Translations under genes and position numbers: made by a program
The notes under the pieces: model-generated
What the model saw: only the letters and a program-made list of their open reading frames with translations
Databases searched by the model: none
What the model was told of the DNA's origin: nothing
Origin: Macrococcus capreoli
GTDB taxonomy: Bacteria; Bacillota; Bacilli; Staphylococcales; Staphylococcaceae
DNA length: 64,000 bases
NCBI RefSeq assembly: GCF_025628935.1
Contig: NZ_JAOTIS010000001.1
Location: 1-64,000, forward strand
Direction: 5' to 3'
Shown: piece by piece, positions 8,682-16,039 of the stretch
Layout of the letters: every line of letters starts with the position of its first letter
Position numbering within the stretch: position 1 is the first letter of the stretch

Positions 8682-9830
8682 ATGTGTGATTATAATGAGT
8701 ATAAAGACAAGATTATTAAGATAAGACGTTATCTACATCAATATCCTGAACCTGCATTTAAGGAATATGAAACTGCACAATATATTAGAGAACACTTAAA
8801 TCAATTAGAGCATTGTGAAGTGATTGAACTCACTGAAACGGGTACAGTAGCGGTATTCAATAAAGGCGGTAAGAAAAAGATTGGATTACGTGCAGATATA
8901 GATGCACTGCCTGTCAAGGAAGAAAGAACGGATATTGATTTTGTATCAGAGAGAGACGGATGGATGCATGCCTGTGGTCATGATGGACATACGGCGCTGT
9001 TATTAGGCGCAGCATTTTATTTCAATGATCATATAGATGAATTAGATCATGAGATTCACTGTATCTTTCAGCATGCAGAAGAACTGATACCTGGCGGAGC
9101 AAGAGAACTTGTGGAAACAGGTTACTTTAAAGACTTTGACTTTATTTATGGACATCATCTTTGGGCAACATTACCATTGGGACATATTGATATTAAAGCA
9201 GGACCGGCAAGTGCGAATTCGGATGTTTATGCTATCACGATTCAAGGAAAAGGTGGACATGCAAGTCAGCCCCATAGAAGTATTGATCCCGTAGTTATAG
9301 GAAGTCAGTTTGTTACGCAATTACAGACACTCGTTTCGCGTAGATTAGATCCATTTGACCCGGTGGTTGTCTCTAATACAGTATTCCAGGCGGGAACAAC
9401 AGGTGCTGAAAATGTCATACCAGATAAAGTTCTTCTTGGAGGATCAGTAAGAACGACGACTGAGGAGAATAGACAATTTGTAAAAGAGAATATTGAAAGA
9501 CTATTAGAATATCTAACCCTTGCGAATGATGCTACATACACGATTGATTATACAATTGGATATGATGCAGTCTATAATGATCCAGAGCATACACAATTTA
9601 TTATGGATATTGCTAAAAGAGATTACGATAATATCATAACAGAACCACCAATGCTCGGTGGAGAAGACTTTAGTGCCTACAACAAAGTAGCACCATGTGT
9701 GTATATATTCATAGGAACTGGTAGTGAAGACTTTGATTATCCACATCACCATCCTAAATTTGGATTAAACGAGGATGGGTTTAGTATAGGGTTTGAAATG
9801 TTTGTTAAAGTGGCGAAGGAATATAAATAA
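8682..9830 (+). CDS. M20-family amidohydrolase (hippurate / N-acyl-amino acid hydrolase type)
   Basis: 382 aa, starting one base after the transporter stop. It is a zinc-dependent peptidase-like amidohydrolase that cleaves acylated amino acids or p-aminobenzoyl-glutamate-like amides. Metal-binding motifs are visible: GLRADIDALPV (first motif), MHACGHDGHTA near residue 97, EELIPGGA (catalytic glutamate region), YGHHLW, and GGEDFSAY near the C-terminus. The dimerisation insert starts near KGGHASQPH. It pairs with the AbgT-like gene upstream, suggesting import then hydrolysis of an acylated substrate. With the transporter broken, its substrate supply is unclear. The exact substrate cannot be read from sequence. 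Confidence 0.9.
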   Translation: MCDYNEYKDKIIKIRRYLHQYPEPAFKEYETAQYIREHLNQLEHCEVIELTETGTVAVFNKGGKKKIGLRADIDALPVKEERTDIDFVSERDGWMHACGHDGHTALLLGAAFYFNDHIDELDHEIHCIFQHAEELIPGGARELVETGYFKDFDFIYGHHLWATLPLGHIDIKAGPASANSDVYAITIQGKGGHASQPHRSIDPVVIGSQFVTQLQTLVSRRLDPFDPVVVSNTVFQAGTTGAENVIPDKVLLGGSVRTTTEENRQFVKENIERLLEYLTLANDATYTIDYTIGYDAVYNDPEHTQFIMDIAKRDYDNIITEPPMLGGEDFSAYNKVAPCVYIFIGTGSEDFDYPHHHPKFGLNEDGFSIGFEMFVKVAKEYK

Positions 9831-9850
9831 GATAAAAAGGCGTTTAAAAA

Positions 9851-9892
9851 AACTGAGAGAAAGGGGAGATATGCTCTGGTTCTCAGTTTTTT
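9851..9892 (+). terminator. Rho-independent terminator after the amidohydrolase
   Basis: AACTGAGA and TCTCAGTT form an 8-bp stem with a 22-nt loop, followed by a TTTTTT run. Confidence 0.7.
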
Positions 9893-10045
9893 AATATTCT
9901 AGGAAGTGTAAACAAAAATCTATTATTTATAATTCGCAAGTTCTTCTATAAACATCCCAATTTAATATTGCTCATAAGCGTGGCATGTGTTCATTCAATG
10001 CCGCTATAATTAAAATAAATAACTCACTGTTAATCGGAGGCAATT

Positions 10046-10519
10046 GTGAGAACAACACTTAAAAATATCTTTTCTTTCAAAGGCCAAATATCTCGTAGAA
10101 CTTTCTTGAAACAGTTGTTTGTGTTTATATTAATCTATGTTATATTGATGATTTTAAGATCGACTATCTTTTATTTCACGGTGTGGTATTCAGACAGTCT
10201 ACCAGGATATACAGATGTAAAATATAAGATGAAGCCATTAACGGATGGAATAATGGCCTGGTTGATTGCTTTTATTTTGACCCAAATACCTTATGGATTG
10301 GCCATGCTAGCTTTGATGGTAAGAAGAATCAATGATACAAAGACGGCGCCTATTGTAATCATTTTGTTGTTTCTCTCATGGTTACCAGCGAATATAGTCG
10401 TCTTTGTACTTATCTATCTATTAGCACGTTTTGATATTTTAATACCATCGTTATTGAGTGTGAACATCGTGTTCATCTTAATCATGTTTCATTTTTTGAC
10501 ATTACCTAGTAAACATTAA
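10046..10519 (+). CDS. DUF805 family membrane protein
   Basis: 157 aa with a GTG start behind CGGAGG. It is an integral membrane protein with four predicted spans. The N-terminal FSFKGQISRRTFLKQLFVF and the central MLALMVRRINDTKTAP resemble the conserved FxGRxsRreFW and RRlHDig patterns of DUF805. A second, more canonical DUF805 gene lies at 39917. Function is unknown for the family. It is monocistronic as far as can be seen. Confidence 0.7.
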   Translation: MRTTLKNIFSFKGQISRRTFLKQLFVFILIYVILMILRSTIFYFTVWYSDSLPGYTDVKYKMKPLTDGIMAWLIAFILTQIPYGLAMLALMVRRINDTKTAPIVIILLFLSWLPANIVVFVLIYLLARFDILIPSLLSVNIVFILIMFHFLTLPSKH

Positions 10520-10539
10520 TGTATTAAATTGAATTTAAT

Positions 10540-10950
10540 CTACTCACCCTTATTATACTCAATCACTTTTGAATCTCTGTTATCAGCAATCTCTTTTGCA
10601 CGTGCAACAGCTTCTTTCTTTGTATCGAAAGTTCCTGTTGCACGTTTTGCATTTTTAGTTTTCACTTTCCATACACCGTCTTCGAAATACACTTCGACAT
10701 CATTGTCGATTAAGTCTGTATTTACTGAATCATCTTTTTTGTGCAATGTGATCTTCTAATGCTTTAAAGTTTCAAGTTCTTCGTCCTTTGCATCTTTATA
10801 CCAATCCTGTGCTTGCTTTGTTGCGATTGGAATTAAATCTTCTTCTTTATACCCTTGCTTGAGCATTGCATTGCCGATATCAATCGCTTTCTTGCGTTCT
10901 AGTTCATCGAAGTTCCTCCAGCTATTCGGATAATCATTCATTGTCCACAT
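10540..10950 (-). pseudogene. YdaT-like DUF2188 protein gene split by an in-frame TAG
   Basis: The frame starts at 10950 behind AGGAGGTCAT and encodes MWTMNDYPNSWRNFDELERK, which resembles the start of Bacillus YdaT-type stress proteins. It meets TAG at 10756-10758. The same frame then continues to 10540 through VYFEDGVWKVKTKNAKRATG and TFDTKKEAVARAKEIAD, a DUF2188 repeat. The uninterrupted protein would be 136 aa, close to YdaT length, so both halves were one gene. CAG to TAG is a single-base explanation. The C-terminal half could be made from the in-frame TTG at 10746, but no clear ribosome site is seen. Confidence 0.75.
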
Positions 10951-11022
10951 TGTATGACCTCCTGGATTTATTTACTTTTAATATAACCTAAATATAAAAA
11001 GATAATCATTGAAATGTCATCA

Positions 11023-11051
11023 TTAGTGTAATAGATAAGCCATGCTATAAT
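11023..11051 (+). promoter_or_regulatory. Candidate promoter of the ABM-domain/phnF pair
   Basis: A perfect TATAAT at 11046-11051 is preceded at 17 bases by the weak TTAGTG. It lies about 48 bp upstream of the ABM-domain gene. Confidence 0.45.
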
Positions 11052-11098
11052 AGATGTGAATTGATTTTGGTAATTTAATCGTTTGAAGGTGGGTTAAT

Positions 11099-11422
11099 AT
11101 GATTACTGTCAATATTTATTATACTGGTGAGCATGGTAATGCGCGTGCGTTTATGCGCGAGATGGTTTCATCGGGTATTGTGGAGCGTATTAGAGCGCAG
11201 GCTGGGAACTTACGTTATGAATATTTTTATTCTGTAGATGATAGTGAAACGGTGTTATTAATTGATAGCTGGACAGATCAATCTGCAATTGATAAGCATC
11301 ATGCGTCACCGATGATGGATGAGATTTCTGTTCTCCATGAGAAATATGATTTACATATGAAAGTAGAGCGTTATGTATCTGATACGTTGAGTGTTCATGA
11401 TGCATCGTTTGTGCGAGACTAG
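11099..11422 (+). CDS. ABM-domain (antibiotic-biosynthesis monooxygenase-like) protein
   Basis: 107 aa, cytoplasmic, a single ferredoxin-like ABM domain. Visible features are the first strand MITVNIYY, the central LRYEYFYSVDDSETVLLIDSW (the usual YEYF...vllie.W pattern) and HHASPMMDEI. Related proteins such as YgiN act on quinones or are heme-degrading, but catalytic residues are poorly conserved and no reaction can be assigned. It lies 19 bp upstream of phnF and is probably co-transcribed with it, which is not a usual partner of C-P lyase genes. An oxygenase step on an organophosphonate is speculation. Confidence 0.75.
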   Translation: MITVNIYYTGEHGNARAFMREMVSSGIVERIRAQAGNLRYEYFYSVDDSETVLLIDSWTDQSAIDKHHASPMMDEISVLHEKYDLHMKVERYVSDTLSVHDASFVRD

Positions 11423-11441
11423 TACTAACGGAGGTGCTCAA

Positions 11442-12131
11442 GTGGGAAATGATTTATTAAATGATTTGTTACAGAATGTTATTAGTGGGCAATATTATTC
11501 TAAGAAGTTAGAGAGTGAGCATACACTATCAGAGCAGTATGGTATGACGCGTGTTGATGTTAGAAAGGTATTAAGTCAGCTGGAAGAGATGGGGTATATT
11601 CATTCGAAGCAAGGGATTGGTAGATTCTATCGCGATAAGTTGCCAGTCATTGAGTTAGCGTTATCTGGTACGGTAAGTTTTACGGATAAGATGCTTGAAC
11701 AGGGTTATGATTTTAAAACTGAGAATATTGGTTTTAGATGCCTGCGTGATGATGAGGTGACATCTGAATTATCAGTTCTGGGGAATGGTCCTTATTATGA
11801 GGTCAAGCGTTTACGTTTAGTTCATGGGATTCCTGTTGCAATGCATGCGTCAATTGTAAGTGGTGAGCGTTTCAAATCTATTGGTGAGATGGGGCAGGAG
11901 ATTACTTCGTTGTATCACTTTTATCAGACACAAGGTTATCATCGGCTCCAGTCTACTGAGACAAAGTGTAGTGTTGGCTTCCCGTTAAAGTCAGAACAAG
12001 AGCATTTAAAGTGTCATTCATTAGTACCATTGTTAATTTTAGAAGCGATGACGATGAATACGTCTGGTCATTATTTAGATAGCTTTAAGACGGTTTATAG
12101 AACGGATTTATTTAAATTTATAGTGAGTTGA
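11442..12131 (+). CDS. phnF: GntR/HutC-family regulator of the phosphonate operon
   Basis: 229 aa from the GTG at 11442, chosen because CGGAGGTG lies 7 bases upstream; a longer frame reaches back into the ABM gene. The N-terminal winged helix (SKKLESEHTLSEQYGMTRVDVRKVLSQLEEMGYIHSKQGIGRFY) is typical GntR. The C-terminal part is a UTRA ligand domain (YYEVKRLRLVHGIPVAMHASIV). It ends in a terminator 150 bp before phnG, so it is separately transcribed. Position next to phnG argues for PhnF; ligand and operator are not identified here. Confidence 0.8.
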   Translation: MGNDLLNDLLQNVISGQYYSKKLESEHTLSEQYGMTRVDVRKVLSQLEEMGYIHSKQGIGRFYRDKLPVIELALSGTVSFTDKMLEQGYDFKTENIGFRCLRDDEVTSELSVLGNGPYYEVKRLRLVHGIPVAMHASIVSGERFKSIGEMGQEITSLYHFYQTQGYHRLQSTETKCSVGFPLKSEQEHLKCHSLVPLLILEAMTMNTSGHYLDSFKTVYRTDLFKFIVS

Positions 12132-12168
12132 TGGATTTTAGGGTGATATAACTGAAGGTCCATTATAC

Positions 12169-12206
12169 AAGAAGGTATGAAGTGATTCATATCTTCTTTT
12201 TTATTG
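12169..12206 (+). terminator. Rho-independent terminator after phnF
   Basis: AAGAAGGTATGAA and TTCATATCTTCTT pair (one G-T) around a short loop, followed by TTTTTT. It separates phnF from phnG. Confidence 0.8.
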
Positions 12207-12208
12207 TG

Positions 12209-12236
12209 TATTAATAATTTTTACAGAAACTTTACA
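12209..12236 (+). promoter_or_regulatory. PhoP-box-like direct repeats upstream of phnG
   Basis: TTTACA at 12220-12225 and TTTACA at 12231-12236 are exact repeats separated by five bases; TATTAA at 12209-12214 keeps the same 11-bp register. Bacillus PhoP binds TT(A/C/T)A(C/T)A hexamers with about 5-bp spacing, so this is a good match. A clear -10 is not seen; TAGTAT at 12258-12263 is the nearest. Binding is inference. Confidence 0.55.
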
Positions 12237-12285
12237 CACAGCAACTTGGCAACAAGATAGTATTGCTAATGAGGAGAGGATGATA

Positions 12286-12705
12286 ATGTTAAACAGAAAA
12301 AGATGGTCAGAACTATTGATTCGTTACGGTAATCAAGATGCGATTGATTTCTACAAGAAGTTTCGCGATCAGGTAAATGTCGAAATGGTTTCTCAACCGA
12401 CAGATGGTGTTGTCATGCTGAAAGTACGAGAAACTGCACAACAGAGTTTATTCTATATGGGTGAAGTAACGATTAGTGAAACGAAAATGCGCGTCAATGG
12501 AAAGTTAGGGCTTGGTATTGTACATGGTAGTCATGAACTTTCAGAAGCATTAGCGTTTATTGATGGTTGTTATCAAGCGGGCATTTATTTAGACGAATTA
12601 AATGAACTGTGTGCGCGATTAGAATTGACTGAACAAGATGTTATCAAACATAAGACAGCTGAAATTATGAAGACTAAAGTTGATTTTGAAACGATGGATG
12701 TGTGA
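12286..12705 (+). CDS. phnG: C-P lyase core complex subunit PhnG
   Basis: 139 aa from the ATG at 12286, favoured over the ATG at 12280 because GAGGAGAGG lies 7-8 bases before it. PhnG is a structural subunit of the PhnGHIJ complex and, with PhnH and PhnI, supports displacement of adenine from ATP by a phosphonate. Family-like segments are NRKRWSELLIRYGNQDAIDFY, LFYMGEVTISETKMRVNGKLGLGIVHG and ALAFIDGCYQAG. It is the first gene of phnGHIJKML-PHP, four bases before phnH, behind PhoP-like boxes. Confidence 0.92.
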   Translation: MLNRKRWSELLIRYGNQDAIDFYKKFRDQVNVEMVSQPTDGVVMLKVRETAQQSLFYMGEVTISETKMRVNGKLGLGIVHGSHELSEALAFIDGCYQAGIYLDELNELCARLELTEQDVIKHKTAEIMKTKVDFETMDV

Positions 12706-12708
12706 GGG

Positions 12709-13272
12709 ATGACAATGTATGTACATGAAATGACACGTATGTTTAGACAAGTAATGGATGCATTAAGTAAACCGGGTGTAATCAATGCGGTAGATGGTAT
12801 CGCGCATCAAACGACTTATCATAATACAATGTATTTGTTACTACAGACGTTACTCGATAATGAAGTTACGTTTCATTTACTGGATGGCCAGCAAGGTGAT
12901 ATTGATGAAATAAAGATGTTGATGAATTGCCGTCATACATCAATTGGTGAAGCGGATTATATCATTATGAAACAACATGAAATTGAGTATACTGAACGGT
13001 TAACCGCAAGTCGTTGCGGCACTTATGCTGATCCGGAACAGAGTGCAACATGGATTATTCAACTTGATGATTTCACGTCAGGTGATGTTTATCAATTAAC
13101 GGGTCCTGGTATTCAAACACATACAAATGTTACGTTGCCAGGTGTAAAGGAACTATTATCTGTACGTCATCAACTATGCCAGTCGTTCCCGCTCGGTGTT
13201 GAATTAATATTCGTAACCGATACGCAAGTGATGTGTATTCCACGTACGACAGTCGTTAAGGAGGTTGAATAA
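12709..13272 (+). CDS. phnH: C-P lyase core complex subunit PhnH
   Basis: 187 aa. PhnH is a fold relative of PLP enzymes without the cofactor and is part of the PhnGHIJ core. Recognisable parts are the N-terminal MTRMFRQVMDALSKPGVINAV and the C-terminal DVYQLTGPGIQTHTNVTLPG followed by FPLGVELIFVTDTQVMCIPRT (the usual FPlGvDl.f.....l..lPRt pattern). Size is close to E. coli PhnH (194 aa). Its end abuts phnI, with the phnI ribosome site inside its last codons. Confidence 0.92.
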   Translation: MTMYVHEMTRMFRQVMDALSKPGVINAVDGIAHQTTYHNTMYLLLQTLLDNEVTFHLLDGQQGDIDEIKMLMNCRHTSIGEADYIIMKQHEIEYTERLTASRCGTYADPEQSATWIIQLDDFTSGDVYQLTGPGIQTHTNVTLPGVKELLSVRHQLCQSFPLGVELIFVTDTQVMCIPRTTVVKEVE

Positions 13273-13273
13273 T

Positions 13274-14368
13274 ATGGGTTACGTTGCTGTAAAAGGCGGC
13301 ACAGAAGCAATAGAAGCATCTATTCAGTTATTACATGAACGTAGAGTTGCTTCAGCACTCGTTGCCGATATACAAGTCATTAAAGCTTCAATGCGACAAA
13401 TGATTAATCAAATTATGTCTGAAGCATCACTTTACGATAGAGATTTAGCGGCACTTGCAATCAAACAATCTGAAGGCAATATGGAGGAAGCGGTCTTTCT
13501 ATTACGTGCCCATCGTTCAACACTTCCACGTTTATATTATTCAAATACAGTGGATACTAGAACAATGTTTGTAGAACGTCGTGTTTCAGCAAGTTTTAAA
13601 GATATTCCGGGTGGACAAATTCTTGGTGCCTCACCAGATTTTACGCATCGATTGTTAGACTTTTCTTTAGTAGACGAGAAAGTAAATCCAATAGCTCGAG
13701 AAAATAAGCTAATGAATGAAGACACTCCAGCCGATTTATCGCAACTTCCGAAAGTCATTGATTATTTAGCTTCTGTTGGATTATATGACGCGTTGCCTAT
13801 CAATAACACGCAACCTGATGATATTACGAAGAAAGCCATCACGTTCCCGGCAACACGCTCACAAATTCTCCAGTCATTAACACGTGGTCAAACTGGTGCA
13901 GTCACTGCACTCGGTTATGCAGAAATTCGTGGTTATGGCTTTTCAACACACCCGAATATAGGTGAACTCCGTGTCGGTGAGCAACCGGTATATGTACTGA
14001 ACGAAGAGAACCCTGATGACAGTTATTTTATTGGGGATATTGAATTAACAGAAGTTGAGAGCTTCTATTCTTCACATAAACCATCACAACAGAAAGAACA
14101 ACACGATGAAATGACGATTGAACTCGGCTACGGTATTACGTTCGGTCAAAATGAAACGAAGACAATTGCTATGAGTATATTAGATCATAGTTTAAATCAA
14201 CCGGACTTTGATGTACCAACTTCTGATGATGAATTTGTACTGCTTCATATTGATTCTGTTGAATCGACCGGTTTCATTTCACATTTGAAGCTGCCACATT
14301 ACGTCACATTTCAATCGATGCTTGACCGTATACGTCAAACGATGAAGGAGAACAACGATGCATTATGA
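13274..14368 (+). CDS. phnI: C-P lyase core complex subunit PhnI (nucleosidase)
   Basis: 364 aa from the ATG at 13274, which is 9 bases after AAGGAGG; a TTG at 13265 is also in frame but too close to that site. PhnI is the nucleosidase subunit that, with G, H and L, forms ribose-1-phosphonate triphosphate from ATP and phosphonate. It opens with MGYVAVKGGTEAIEASIQLL, the conserved PhnI start, and has QSLTRGQTGAVTALGYAEIRGYG in the middle, also strongly conserved. Length matches E. coli PhnI (354 aa). Its stop overlaps the phnJ start by 11 bases. Confidence 0.94.
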   Translation: MGYVAVKGGTEAIEASIQLLHERRVASALVADIQVIKASMRQMINQIMSEASLYDRDLAALAIKQSEGNMEEAVFLLRAHRSTLPRLYYSNTVDTRTMFVERRVSASFKDIPGGQILGASPDFTHRLLDFSLVDEKVNPIARENKLMNEDTPADLSQLPKVIDYLASVGLYDALPINNTQPDDITKKAITFPATRSQILQSLTRGQTGAVTALGYAEIRGYGFSTHPNIGELRVGEQPVYVLNEENPDDSYFIGDIELTEVESFYSSHKPSQQKEQHDEMTIELGYGITFGQNETKTIAMSILDHSLNQPDFDVPTSDDEFVLLHIDSVESTGFISHLKLPHYVTFQSMLDRIRQTMKENNDAL

Positions 14369-15209
14369 GGGACACTTTGCATTCTTTGATGAACATTCAA
14401 AGAAAGAAATTAGACGCACAATCTTAAAGGCAATCGCGATACCAGGCTATCAAGTACCATTTGCTTCCCGTGAATTACCGATAGCACGTGGCTGGGGGAC
14501 GGGTGGTATCCAGATTACATTGTCTATCATCGAGCGTAATGACGTATTGAAAGTCATTGATCAGGGGAATGACGAATCAGTCAACGCGGTAAACATTAAG
14601 AAACTCGTCGTAGGGACGACAGGTGTGCAGGAAACGATCAATACGGCTGAAGCGACAATCATTCAGTCGCGCCACCGTATTCCTGAAGTGAAATTACAGG
14701 ACAAACAAGTGCTAGTATTACAAGTGCCGATTCCTGAACCGTTAAGAATGATTGAGCCAAGTGAAGAGCGAACGAAATTACTACACGCTGATCAGGCATA
14801 CTCCGGAGCCTATATTCGACTGTTCGAACAAATTATGAAATACAACCATATCACACTTGATGCCGATTACCCTGTAACGGTGAATGATCGTTATGTGATG
14901 GCACCGAGCCCAATCCCACGATTTGATAATGAGAAGATGCACATGAGTGAAGCGCTCATCTTACTCGGAGCAGGTCGAGAAAAGAAGATTTATGCTGTAC
15001 CACCGTTTACGAAAGTTGAAAGTCTTCACTTTGAAGATTATCCATTTGAAGTTGAAGATTTCTCAAATAAAGTGTGTCGTAAATCTGGCTTAACGAACGT
15101 ATATATGGATGAATTAAAAGACGAAGTGACAGGTGAAACGTATTATTTAACGAATGATACAAGTTACATGTTGCAGGCGATGAATAACGGAGGTGCGATG
15201 CATGAATGA
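14358..15209 (+). CDS. phnJ: PhnJ-family C-P lyase subunit lacking most iron-sulfur cysteines
   Basis: 283 aa, start overlapping phnI. PhnJ cleaves the C-P bond of ribose-1-methylphosphonate-5-phosphate by radical SAM chemistry with a C-X2-C-X21-C cluster, a thiyl cysteine and a glycyl radical. The fold is clearly PhnJ: AIAIPGYQVPFASRELP with the glycyl position retained as G30, GWGTGGIQ, PSPIPRFDNEKMHM, LGAGREKKIYAVPP and FEDYPFEVEDF. The C-terminal cysteine region aligns without gaps to my recollection of E. coli C241/C244/C266/C272 but reads C240/S243/T265/M271. C240 is the only cysteine in the protein. On family knowledge it should not hold the [4Fe-4S] cluster. The frame is intact and neighbours look functional, so it may be a divergent, non-radical or inactive form. 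The family call is sure; the activity is not. Confidence 0.9.
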   Translation: MHYEGHFAFFDEHSKKEIRRTILKAIAIPGYQVPFASRELPIARGWGTGGIQITLSIIERNDVLKVIDQGNDESVNAVNIKKLVVGTTGVQETINTAEATIIQSRHRIPEVKLQDKQVLVLQVPIPEPLRMIEPSEERTKLLHADQAYSGAYIRLFEQIMKYNHITLDADYPVTVNDRYVMAPSPIPRFDNEKMHMSEALILLGAGREKKIYAVPPFTKVESLHFEDYPFEVEDFSNKVCRKSGLTNVYMDELKDEVTGETYYLTNDTSYMLQAMNNGGAMHE

Positions 15210-16029
15210 AACACCTGTAATTTCAGTAAAGCACTTATTTAAGCAATACGGCGATGGATGTTCACATTGTCAAGGTGGCGTTCATCTGGAGAAGAATATT
15301 TGTCCGGAATGTCATACAGTGTATGCATTAAATGACGTGTCATTTGATTTATATCCTGGTGAAATTATCGGCATCGTGGGCGAATCAGGCAGCGGTAAAA
15401 GTACGTTAATGAAAAGTTTGTACTTTGATGAAACGCCGACGTCAGGAGAATATTATATCCCGTCATATTCAAGTGATAATTTATTAACTTTACCATCGAT
15501 AAAGAAACGTGCCATCCGTAACACGCAGCTCGGCATGGTGTATCAAAACCCTGTATTAGGATTGAACATGGACTTTGCCAGCATTACAAACATTGCAGAG
15601 AAATTAATCGACAGCGGAGAAATGAACGTCGAGAAGATGCGTAATATAGGTTATGATTTACTGCAAAAAGTTAACATTCCAGTCCGACGTGCGAAAGAAT
15701 CACCTAAAAATTTCTCAGGTGGGATGCAGCAACGTGTTCAAATTGCAAAGGCATTATCGAACAATCCACCATTACTATTGTTAGATGAAATTACGACGGG
15801 GTTAGATTTATCAGTACAGGCGGATGTACTCGATTTAATTAAAGTATTGCAGCGCACCTTTGGTATTAGCATGATTGTTGTCAGTCATGATTTAGCGGTC
15901 ATTCGCATGTTAAGTGATCGAGCGTTTGTGATGCTGAATGGTCGCGTGATAGAAAGTGGCTTAACCGATGCGATATTAGAAGATCCACAACACGAATACA
16001 CACAACAACTCGTGTATTCACTATTATAG
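15202..16029 (+). CDS. phnK: ABC-type ATPase PhnK with a four-cysteine insert
   Basis: 275 aa from the ATG at 15202 (AACGGAGG upstream; overlaps phnJ by 8 bases). PhnK is an ABC-ATPase-like partner that docks on PhnJ in the C-P lyase complex. Walker A is GESGSGKST, the signature is FSGGMQQRVQIAKAL, Walker B is LLLLDEITTGLD, and the H-loop is VVSHDL. Between the first strand and VSFDLYPGEIIGIVGESG is an insert with C20/C23 (GCSHC) and C34/C37 (CPEC), a probable zinc knuckle. E. coli PhnK lacks it; I recall similar inserts in some other PhnK proteins. Confidence 0.92.
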   Translation: MNETPVISVKHLFKQYGDGCSHCQGGVHLEKNICPECHTVYALNDVSFDLYPGEIIGIVGESGSGKSTLMKSLYFDETPTSGEYYIPSYSSDNLLTLPSIKKRAIRNTQLGMVYQNPVLGLNMDFASITNIAEKLIDSGEMNVEKMRNIGYDLLQKVNIPVRRAKESPKNFSGGMQQRVQIAKALSNNPPLLLLDEITTGLDLSVQADVLDLIKVLQRTFGISMIVVSHDLAVIRMLSDRAFVMLNGRVIESGLTDAILEDPQHEYTQQLVYSLL

Positions 16030-16039
16030 GAGGATGTAA

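Noticed and set aside
12709..12785. Minus-strand open frames across the phn genes
   Set aside because: They are shadows of well-recognised phn genes, with no ribosome sites of their own.
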